64,000 bases of DNA, from assembly GCA_947630135.1 (NCBI GenBank), contig CANRGH010000005.1, forward strand, positions 1 through 64,000, in the 5' to 3' direction. A program made the position numbers and the translations under genes. Under the pieces are notes generated by a model. It made no database searches and was not told the DNA's origin. It saw only the letters and a list, made by a program, of their open reading frames with translations. Positions 34,372 to 44,800 of this stretch are shown here, piece by piece (position 1 is the first letter of the stretch; each line of letters starts with the position of its first letter). The stretch is from an uncultured Monoglobus sp. (GTDB lineage: Bacteria > Bacillota > Clostridia > Monoglobales > Monoglobaceae).

Positions 34372-35271
34372 CTATAACAGCAGCACGTTGACAAAACCCA
34401 GCAGAAATCCCAGCAGCGCTCCGAGATAAACTATAGCGCGAAGCTCTTTTTTCATAATGCCGAAAATCATTTTCTCGAGCTCCGCCGCATCAAATTCCGC
34501 GACCTTTTTATAAACAATTTCCGCAATGTCGATGGCGCTTATGATCTTTTTAATATTTTCGCCGACAATTTTTTTATAAAGCTCTATAATCTTTTCTATA
34601 ATTTCCGGTATCTTATCTCTGTATTTATCATATATGTCACAGAGTCTTGTCCGCATAATGTTATCCCCGAATTTCAGGAGCTCGGACTCTATAATGCCGG
34701 GAGCCTCTTCCGTAATTTTTTGATTGATAATCGAGCCAAGTTTGTCTTCGATCTGCGCCGCTAAATCACCGCCAATCATGCTTCCCATCATTCCGCCGCC
34801 AAGTTTGCCTGTTATTCCGTCTATCGCCTTCTTAACTATCTCGGTGCCAATATCGGCTTCTAATATTTTGCTCATTATAAAATTGGAAACAGACCTTGCG
34901 AGCCCGTAGACAGACATTTCGATTTTATCCGGCTCCGCAAACTGACATGCGAACTCCTTGACGGTCCGCGTATCGGTTTCAAACTGCTTTATCGTCTCCT
35001 CAAGTTTCTGATAAATCGTGTTAACAGTACTTTCGGAAACCACAGTGCTTTTGATAGTTTCCGCATCTAAAAGCTGAGTGCTGATCACGTTGCCGATTGA
35101 ACGCGCTACTCTGTCTTTTTGCTGCGGGATCAGTCCGGGTGTAAACGGGACCCTGAATTTACCGATATATATTGGGTTTCTCGGCCGAAACAACATTTTA
35201 ATCGCTATATCATTTGTTATATATCCTATTATTCCACCCAAAATCGGCGCTACTAAAATTCCAAACTGCAT
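34372..35271 (-). CDS. DUF445 (YheB-like) membrane protein
   Basis: A 299-residue protein with a hydrophobic segment at each end (ILVAPILGGIIGYITNDIAIKM and VYLGALLGFLLGFVNVLLL) and a long amphipathic helical middle. The N-terminal signature GYITNDIAIKMLFRP followed by PFTPGLIPQQKDRVARSIG identifies DUF445. The middle may form a membrane-spanning or periplasm-facing rod. Family function is unknown; a relative in Bacillus is spore-associated. It is the first gene of the GTPase operon, so it could be the membrane receptor of the system. AGAGGTAAG lies before the ATG. Confidence 0.88.
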   Translation of the reverse strand: MQFGILVAPILGGIIGYITNDIAIKMLFRPRNPIYIGKFRVPFTPGLIPQQKDRVARSIGNVISTQLLDAETIKSTVVSESTVNTIYQKLEETIKQFETDTRTVKEFACQFAEPDKIEMSVYGLARSVSNFIMSKILEADIGTEIVKKAIDGITGKLGGGMMGSMIGGDLAAQIEDKLGSIINQKITEEAPGIIESELLKFGDNIMRTRLCDIYDKYRDKIPEIIEKIIELYKKIVGENIKKIISAIDIAEIVYKKVAEFDAAELEKMIFGIMKKELRAIVYLGALLGFLLGFVNVLLL

Positions 35272-35340
35272 TTTATCTTACCTCTTTTTATAATAATAAC
35301 TTTTTATATCAAAATAATATATTTTATAATTTTTAATGAA

Positions 35341-35367
35341 TTATAGATTAAACTCGACAATTACAAT
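35341..35367 (-). promoter_or_regulatory. Candidate promoter of the GTPase operon
   Basis: On the minus strand TATAAT (35346-35341) preceded at a short 15-base spacing by TTGTAA (35367-35362), about 70 bases before the DUF445 start. The -10 is perfect, the -35 and spacing are poor, so activation by another factor is possible. Confidence 0.4.
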
Positions 35368-35402
35368 TTCTTTTAAAACTTTAGTTTTTGTGCAAAATAA
35401 AT

Positions 35403-35642
35403 TTATTCGTATTCTGACATATTATAACACAATTGAACAAAAAATACAATAATTTTTATGAAATTTTGTTTGTCTAATTTATATAATTTTGTCAAATTAT
35501 TTTGTGCAAAATGCATCTGAAAGCCAGAGAGGTAAATTGAGATATGAAATATCAGACCGGCATGCATATTTCTTGAAGCTGCAGCCAAGTTAAGCGTATC
35601 TATAGCCAGTTGTGTATCAATATGATCAGACACCTTGGTTTT
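35403..35642 (-). pseudogene. IS3-family transposase fragment
   Basis: The frame reads VSDHIDTQLAIDTLNLAAASRN followed by AGLIFH and then loses similarity. This corresponds to the conserved DHIDTQLVIDALNMAI-(R)RN..PGLIFHSDRG block in the catalytic part of IS3-family OrfB transposases, including the residues just before the second catalytic aspartate, which is gone. No inverted repeats or other transposase parts remain nearby. The remaining DNA of 35272-35862 holds only the operon promoter and a terminator. Confidence 0.6.
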
Positions 35643-35733
35643 AAGTTTCTAATGCGTGACATCCACGTTGTTTTTGGCTGCTGTTTACAAGGCTCTGTTT
35701 TTTCATTATAAATGTTTAAAATCAAATAAACCA

Positions 35734-35766
35734 AAAGAGCGTATCCTTTTCATTGATACGCTCTTT
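35734..35766 (-). terminator. Terminator of the giant surface protein gene
   Basis: A 12-bp perfect stem, AAAGAGCGTATC (35734-35745) with GATACGCTCTTT (35755-35766), 9-base loop, followed by T-rich sequence on the minus strand. It is about 100 bases after the stop codon. Confidence 0.85.
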
Positions 35767-35862
35767 CATAACCCCGTTTTGACAGCCTATCGTAAAATTA
35801 TTGATTATACTGAATAATGTCATGCCATCAAATCAGGTGGTATTTTTTAATTAACTCGGCTT

Positions 35863-38800
35863 TTAAATTTCAAGCGACGCCCAATCCATAACCGGACGCA
35901 GAGACGTCCAAATCTCATAGCCGCCGTCACCGCGCTCGCTGTAGTGCGAGTTGGTGGCCTCCTGGACATCGGCGTAGTACCACTTGGTCTTGTCGCTGTT
36001 GTCGGGCCATACTATCATGTCGTCAAGCATGTGATCCGCCGAGGGCTTTCTCTCAAGAACCCTGTTGACAAGAGCCATAGCCTCGGCTCTCGTGATGCTT
36101 TGATCGGGCTTGAATGTTCCGTCCTCATAGCCGTTGATCCAGCCGCGCTCGGCCGCTCTGTTAATATGCTCGCTCGCCCAATGCTCGCCGGTGTCACTGA
36201 ATTTATCGGGGCCGTCATATGCGGATGAGTCAAAGTTGGCCGCGATCACCGCGAACTCGGCGCGGGTAATCGGATCGTCGCCGCGGAAGGTTCCGTCCTC
36301 ATAGCCGTGAACTATATCGGCCGCCGCCATAGTTGAAACCGCGGTGTTGAACCATTTGCCGACCGAAACGTCGCTGAACTTGTTGCCCTTGGTCATATAT
36401 CTGTCGCGCGAGCTTTCGGACAGCATTCTGAAGAATATTGTCGCGACCTCGGCTCTTGTGATAGTTCCCTCGGGCTGAACGGTGCCGTCCTCATATCCTA
36501 CTATATATGCGTAATGGTCGTCGTAATTCAAAGTAGGCAGATCATCGGGAGCCTTTCCTCCCGAACCGCCGCCTCCGTTCGGCGGAGCGACCACAACGCT
36601 CTCATCATAGGAGTTAACAACTTTGTAACCGCCGGAGATCGACTCATACTTTGGAGCATAATGGTTGACAGCTTCTTCGATCACCGTGTAATCGGTTCCG
36701 GTTTTCAGATTTGAGAATGTGTGCTGCCAATTATTTTCGGCCGAAAGCACGCATTGGTCAACCGCGTTGCCGTTTTGCATGAGTTTTATTGTTATGGACG
36801 TGGGTCTCTCGCCTCGGCTGTTGTTGTCATCATCCCACTCTTTCACTACGCGGACCGAAGCGGTGCCGAAGCCTCCGCCGCCACCGCCGCCTCCGCTGCC
36901 GCCACTGCCGCCGCCCGGCTTTTTAGTCGGGGACGGAGACGGGGACTCCGAAGCTGCGGGCTCCGGCGTGCTTGTCGCAGGAGCGTCCGTCGGTTCTGCG
37001 GTGGGCTCGCTTGTCGCAGGAGCATCTGTCGGCTCCGCGGTGGGTGTGCTTGTCGCGGGAGCGTCCGTCGGTTCCGCGGTGGGCTCGCTTGTCGGCGAGG
37101 GAGACGGCTGAGGCTGATATTTCGACCACTGCGCCACAAACACAATTCCGTCGTCGGGCATTGTGAAGCTGCTGTTTACGCCGCCGTATCTGTAGACGGG
37201 GCCGTCGGTTCCTTTCACTGTCCAGCCGTCGAAAACGTAGCCTTCGCGGACGGGCTCGCGGGCGGGTATTTCGTATACCTCGCCGCGCTCTCCGGTGATC
37301 GCGTCGGGCATATCAGTCACGGTTGCGGCCGCGCCGTCGTCAACGCCGTCGTCAAATATCGCCTGAACATAATCAGCTGTGCCGTCGCCGTTCTCATCCT
37401 TCGCCCATACCGCGTACAAATTCATATATCCGCTCGCGGGCGGGCTGTCGATCCTTGTATGATCCTCCAAAATTCCCGCGTTTTCAGCGTCAAATCTCGT
37501 GACAACCACATTATTCGCCTTTTTGCTCCAGCCGAGGAAGGCCGCGCCTTCCTTGACGAGCTCAGGCTCACCGTCGTTGCCGAGGACGGGAACATTGTCG
37601 GTGCCGTCAATAACATACTTGTTATCATCAAACGGAACAACGCCGTAAGTCGCGTGGTTCTCGCGATAGATCACGCCGTATTCGTCGGGAGGAACTATCG
37701 CTTCCCAAACCGCGTAGAGCACATCCGGGCCGGCCGACTTCCTGAACGCGCTTTCGCCGATCGGATCGCCGTCCGGATCGTTGAGGCTCCAGCCGAGGAA
37801 GTTGTAGCCCTCTCTTACGGGCTCGCTCGGCTTGATGTCAACATCGGTTCCGTCAATATAGCTGTTTGTGTCAGCCTCGGGCATGCCCGAAACCTCCTCG
37901 CGGCCCGCGTTTGAATTATAGAACACCTGATAGTAATCGGCTGTTCCGTCCTCAACCACGGTGTGCGTGCCGTCGGTTATATCAATTCCCCATACCGCGA
38001 ACAACGTCATAACCGAGCTGTTGTCTCCAAGATCAAGCGGAAGGATCTCACCCGCGGGCAAAATTCTCTCCGAAAGCTCATCCTGGGTCATGATTATCTG
38101 CTCGTGCGCGTTCTTCGACCAGCCGAGGAATACCGCGCCTTCTCTCGTCATTTCGCCTCTGTCCATAAGCTGAACGCCGCCGCCTATCGGATAGGTCTTT
38201 TCGTCAATCGGAACGCTGTCGTTTCCGCCGTTGGCGTTATAAACGACTCCGTATTCCGCAATAGGAATTTTCTTCCATACCGCGTAGACCGTAACATCCG
38301 CTCCCGCGATCGTGACGCTTTCCTTGACAACGCCGTCGGGAACTTCAGTAAAGATCATCGGGCTGCCGCTTTCATCGGTGACGGCGATCTTGTCGTCGCA
38401 CCAGCCGAGGAACTCACATCCCGTCATAGTCGGCGCGGCCTCTCTGTCAAGGGTGACAACGTCGCCGTCAAGCAGGCCGGTCACGGGCTCGGGAACCGAT
38501 CCGTCGCCGCCGTTGGGGTCATATGTCAGCGTGTAAGTCTTTTCCTCGTAATCCGGCACGCTGTTGCCATTCTCATCCGCGGCCCACAGCGCGTATACCG
38601 TTATGTCGCTGTCCGCGAACGTGAGGTAAGCGCTGTCAGCGGAAAGTTCCGCAAGCTCCGCCGCGGAAGCCACGAGCTCGCTGTGGGGCGTTTTGCCCCA
38701 TCCGACCAAAACGGCTCCGCTGCGCATCACGCGCTGTCTGCCTTCATCAATCGAGATCAGTTCCGCGGTCTGGCCGCTGAGTCTGTAGCGGGTGTAATCC

Positions 38801-41800
38801 TCAAGGAATATGCCGTTTGTTGTATTCGGGAAGGTTCCGCCGTTTGTGTGGTACTTCACAAGATACATATTGTCGGCGTAATCGGGAACATTGTCGCCGT
38901 TCTTGTCCTCGGCCCATACCGCGTAAACCGTCTTGTCGCCGTTTTGCATCGCGACGCTTGTGATGATCGTTCCGTAATCCGGAGGCGCGGTCAGCGCGTC
39001 ATTTACCACCGTCTCGCTCCAGCCGACAAACACAACATCGTCCTTTGTCGGTCTTTCGTCCGCGAGCGGGATATAGAGAGCGGCGTTCTCGCCAAAGGCG
39101 TAGATCTTGCCCGCATATTCATCGGGAACCGTTCCGCTTCCTCCGTTCATGTCATAGACAACATGGTACCTCTCAGCGCTCCATACGGCGTAAAGCGTCA
39201 CGTTCGCGCTGTTTATCCGAACCTCGCCGCCGACCGCTATAATATCTCCGCCGGCTGCGCTCACGCTCCAGCCGAGGAAGTAATGCTTCACTCCGCTTTC
39301 GTCCGTGTAATAGCGTCCGTTTGTATCGGCCTCAAGGCCTTCGGTTATGTCGCCCGCCTTGATAGACGCGTTGTACGCGAGGCCGGTCTGCGCGTCGGGC
39401 ATCTTAACGCTGTCGGGCGCGCCGTTCGCGTTATACGAAACAGTGTAACCCTCATTATAATCGGGGGTGCCGTTGTTGTTCTTATCCGCCGCCCATACCG
39501 CGTAAACCGTCACATCATTGGTGGTTATCGTCACGCTGTCGGTGATTGTGCCGCTTTCGGGCGCGGTGTCGAAAATTTTCGCGCTGCCGTTCTCATCTTG
39601 AACCGCCGCCTTATTTTCGCTCCAACCGATGAACACAGCGTCGGCAAGCCTCATGTCGGCGCCCGGCTGAACAAGCCTTATAACGCTTCCGGTCGAATAT
39701 TTGTTAGTGTCAACGGGCTCGCTTCCCTCTGCTCCGTTTTTGTCGTACGTCACCGTATAGCGGCCGTAATCGGGTACGTTGTCGCCGTTTGAATCCGCGG
39801 CGTAAAGCGCGAATACCGTGACGTCATCAAAGCCCATTGTGTAGGTGTCATTCTTTATTCTCAGCGCGGCCTCTTCCTCTGCGCTTGTCATAAGCTTTGG
39901 ATACTTTGTCAGGCTCCAGCCGACAAATACTCCGCCGCTCTTGGTAAGTCCGGACGCCATGTCAAGTCTGACATCCGTGCCGGGAAGCAGATCGGGCACC
40001 GCCGAGGGAACCGTTCCCTCGCCGTCATTGGCGTTATAGCTCAAAGTATGCGGCTTCTCGTTATAATCGGGCATACCGTTATGGTTAGTGTCCGCCGCCC
40101 ATACCGCATAGACGGTAACATTTTGATCATCGATCTTAACCGTGTCTGAAAGCACACCGTCATGCGGAGCGGCATCGGTGAAAATCTTCGCGCTGCCGTC
40201 CTCGTTTTGAACGGCCGCTTTTTCCGCGCTCCAGCCGATAAACATCGCGTCGGTCATGGTGAGCCCGGGATTTTTCTCAAGCTCAACACTGTTGCCCGTA
40301 AGCAGATTTTCACGCGCAGCGGGAACGCTTCCCTCGCCGCCGTTGGGATCATAGCTCAATGTATATCTGCTTTCGCTGTAATCGGGTTTGCCGTTGCCGT
40401 TCTCATCCGCGGCCCACAGAGCGTAAACCGTTATATTATCGCTGCCGAACGTGAGATATGCGTTATCCGCAAGCAGTCCCGCAAGCTCCTCATCCGATTT
40501 CACAAGCTCACCGTGAGCCTCCTTGCCCCAGCCGACCAATACCGCGCCTTCCAGCGAAACGCGTTGTCTGCCTTCGGTTTCAAAATCAATAAGCTCGGCC
40601 GCGGCGCCTGTGATGTAGTATCTTGTATAGTCGGCAAAGAAGATGTGATCCTCGGGATCCGGGAAGCCGCCGTTTGAATGATACTTAACAAGGTACATGC
40701 TGTCGGCGTAGTCCGGGATTTTGTCTCCGTCTTTATCCTCGGCCCATACCGCGTAAACCGGAACATCTCGGTTCGGGATATTCACGCTCGTAACCAGCGT
40801 TCCAGCGGCGGGAACTTCGGTGAGCACCTTTTCTGCGGTTCCTTTGTTGTCCGTCCAGCCGGCGAACACGGTTCCCGCGGCGCCCGCGGGGAGCTGCGCC
40901 TCGCTGACGGGCATCCACAAAGCGGCCGTCTCAGCGTAAACGTATGTTTTTCCGCGGAAGTCATCGCTCACATATTTGGAGTCAAGCTCGCCGCCGATGT
41001 AATACAGAACCTTAAATCTGTCGGCTCTCCAAACGGCATGCAGCGTAACATTCGCGCTGTTTAAGCTAAGATATTTTCCGGGCGCCAGATCCGCGTCAGC
41101 CTTTTCGGCATGAGCGTCCTTGCTCCAACCCTCGAAATATACTTTAACCCCGTTTCCGTCGGTATAATATCTTCCCTCGCCGTCTGTCGAAAGTCCTTCC
41201 GTTATATCTTTTATTTGAATTATTCCGTTGTGCGCGAGTCCGGTGTGGGCGGTCGGCGCTTTAATGCTGTCGGGAGCGCCGTTTGTGTCATAGTCGACCG
41301 TGTAGAATTCGTCATAGTCCGGAACGCCGTTGTTGTTGGCGTCCGCGGCCCATACCGCGTAGACCGTCACATTCGCGCTGCCGATCATAACCTCGGTCTC
41401 GACAATTCCGTCCGCGGGCGCCTCGGTAAATATCATCGGTTTGCCGCCGCTCGCGCTCACGGCGTTTTTGTTCGAGCTCCAGCCGATGAACATCGCGCCC
41501 GGCAATGTCATGTTCGCGGCGGGGGTTTTAAGTGTTACCGCAGTTCCCGTCGAGTACAAATTATTGTCGGTCGGCGCCTCTCCGCTTTCGGCTCCGTTCT
41601 TGTCATACAGGACCTTAAATCTGCCGTAGTCGGCTTCGCCGTTATGGTCAAGATCGGCCGCGTAAAGAGCGTAAACGGTCACGTTTTGATCGCCCATTGT
41701 GTATTCGTCGATCCTGAGCGCGTTCTCCTCCTCAAGGCTCGTGATAAGCTTTGAGTATTCTGTCAGGCTCCAGCCAACAAATTTTGCGTTCTCTTTGGTG

Positions 41801-44800
41801 AGATCAACGTTATCCTCACTTTCAAGGGCAATGCTGATTCCCGGCAGGACCGTCACGGGATCGGGCACCTTTCCGCTTCCGCCGTTCGCGTCATAAGTCA
41901 GAGTGTGCGGCGTCTCGTTGTAATCGGGAACTCCGTTATGGTTAGTATCAGCCGCCCATGCCGCGTAAACGATGATCTCGTTCTCATCGTCATCGGCAAC
42001 GGTCACACTCTCCGTGATCACGCCCTCATCCGGAGCGGATTTAAAGATCACGGGGTTGCCTTCCGCGCTGACAACGCTCTGCTGTCTGCTCCAGCCTATG
42101 AATACGGCGTCGGTCAGCGTTATAGCGGGAGTCTTTTCAAGCTCAACACTGTCGCCCGGAAGCAGGCCGCCCACGGAGGCGGGAGCCTCGCCGCTTCCAC
42201 CGTTTTTGTCATATTTCAGAGTGCGCGGATTTTCTTTGTAATCCGGCACGCCGTTGCTGTTCTCATCCGCGGCCCACAACGCGTAAACCGTGATGTCGCT
42301 TTCCGCGAACGTGAGGTACACGCTGTCGGCGGAAAGTTCCGCAAGCTCCGCCGCGGAGGCCACAAGCTCGCTGTGAGGCGTTTTGCCCCAGCCGACCAAA
42401 ACGGCTCCGCCGCGCATCACGCGTTGTCTGCCTTCATCGATCGAGATCAGCTCCGCGGTCTGGCCGCTGAGTCTATAGCGGCTGTAATCCTCAAGGAATA
42501 TGCCGTTTGTTGTAATCGGGAATGTTCCGCCGTTTGTATGGTACTTCACAAGATACATATTGTCGGCGTAGTCGGGAACCTTGTCGCCGTCCTTATCTTC
42601 GGCCCATACCGCGTAAACAGTCTTGTCGGCGTTCTGAAGCTCGACGCTTGTGACGATCGTTCCGTAATCCGGAGACGCGGTCAGCGCGTCATTTACCGCC
42701 GTCTCGCTCCAGCCGACAAACACAACATCATTTTTTGTCGGTCTTTCGTCCGCGAGCGGGATATAGAGCGCGGCGTTTTCGCCAAAGCCATAGGTCTTGC
42801 CCGCGTATTCGTCAGGAACTGTTCCGCTTCCTCCGTTCAAGTCATATACAACGCGATATCTGTCCGCGCTCCAGACAGCATAGAGCGTCATATCACCCGT
42901 TATTTTTATCTTAGAGTTTACCTTATGATCGCCGCCAACGGGATACTCGGGCTCCGGCTGATACATATTAGCGCTCCAGCCCATAAAGTAGCGTTTAACG
43001 CCGCGGTCATCCGTATAATACAGACCCTGCTCATCCTCGGAGAGCTGCGTTCCGTCAGGTCCCGACGGACATTCCGCTATAGCGTACTCAATATCATAAT
43101 AGAGCTTATCCTGTATCTTGGGCGCTGTTACCTTATCGCTGTCCGCGCCGTTTATGTCATAAGTTATGGCGTGGCCCTCGGTAACGGCGACATACAAGTC
43201 GCCTACAAATTCCTCTTTGGCTCTGTATCTGAACTTGACGCTTCTCTCTCCGGACTTATCCGCCTTGAGCTCAAGCGTCTCAACATCGGGACCGGCTGAA
43301 TACGCGAAGTGAGTTCCGACTCCGTTTGTTCTGGTGACATACTTGCTGTTCTCGTCGGAATTATCAAGAGTCAGAGTCATCTCATAAACGCTTTCCTCAA
43401 AGTTAGAAATTACAATATTACCCGTGCCGTTATCCTTATCATCATGCGCCGGAACATTTGGATCCGTGAGCTCCGAACCGTTGGGCTGCATGATGACTTC
43501 CTTAACATCCGACAGCGAAAATCCGCTGATAAGGGGCTCGTCAAGGTCATACACGCCGTTTCTGTTCGCGTCGTTGTATACCTTGATATTCACGATCGCG
43601 GGAACGATCTTTCTCCAAATGGCATAGAACGTGTCGGGTCTGCCCGCGCTCTTTTCAAAGCTGTAGTCCCTTCCGAGGCCGTTTGTGGGTCCCGCGTAGA
43701 ACAAGCCGTTCGGCGCCTTGCCGGTCGAGCCTGACGGATCGTTACGGCTCCAGCCGTCAAATGCGTAGCCTTTAACAGCGAGAGAGCTTGATCTGATGTA
43801 CGCCTTGGCATTGGGATCCGGCAATTCCGCGGGACTTTGCAGACCTTTGCCGGTGTAGTCCCTCTCGACTATGCCGGCAGCGTCGGTACCGCTGAATGTT
43901 CCGAGAACATCACTGTCCAATGTATACTTGCCGTCCGTGCCGTATGTCACGGGGTCTGTGTTAAGACTTCCGCTGATCTCGGCGTCCGTCGGCGGATTGA
44001 ATTCATAGAACACCTGCAGATAGTCCGCAATTCCGTCGCTCTCATGTTTGCGCAGCGCTCCGTGCTTTGGATTTCCGCCGCTGTCGACGCAGCCGCTGTG
44101 CGCGTCTCCGTAATACAAGTTCGGAGTGTCACAGCCTGTGCCGTCGCTGTCAACCAATCTGCCGCGGGTGTCCTCGGCCCAAACAGCGTAAACCGTGTTG
44201 GCGGTCAGCATCTGTATTGAGCTGAGCAGGCTGTCCTTAATAAGGTTATAATCATTGACAAGACCGCCGACAGGCGTCAATGACCAGCCGACAAACACAG
44301 CGTTTTCTCGGGTGATGTTCGGAACGTTATACTTATCCTGATCTTGAACTCCGGGCCAGTTGGTAGTCTCATCAAGAGGAACATATGTGTCCTTATCGGA
44401 TACCAGAACATAATGGTTTTCATCTATTAATGTTCCGACATTATCTGTTCCGGACTCAAATGTGCCGCCGTTTGAATCTAATGTCAGCGGATACTGCGAA
44501 AATCCTCTGTTCCATACCGCGTACAAGGTGAGGTCTCCGGCGGTCATATTATAGAAAGACTTTCCTCTGTTTGATCCTCCTTGCGCGAGTTCGGCCGCTG
44601 TCACACCTTCATCGGGCGCGGCTGCCGTCGGATCAACAGACCAGCCGAGGAACCTATGCGGAATTCCGGCCGAGTCAGTGAAAACGTATCCTCCGTTTCC
44701 GTCTGATACCATTGTGTCGTTTAAGTCGTCGGGGCCGAGTATTTCGACCTTTCCGTCGTATACTCGGTTCGGATTTACGGTCGTATCGGTATAATACTCG

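Noticed and set aside
38290-42870. CRISPR array
   Set aside because: Repeats here are coding, hundreds of bases long and in frame; no short direct repeats with unique spacers were found anywhere in the window.
37963-43299. Long plus-strand open frames opposite the giant gene (for example 37963-39792 and 41905-43299)
   Set aside because: They are antisense shadows of the repeat-rich gene, caused by its codon bias; they have no ribosome-binding sites and no domain resemblance, while the minus-strand frame shows clear InlB repeats throughout.
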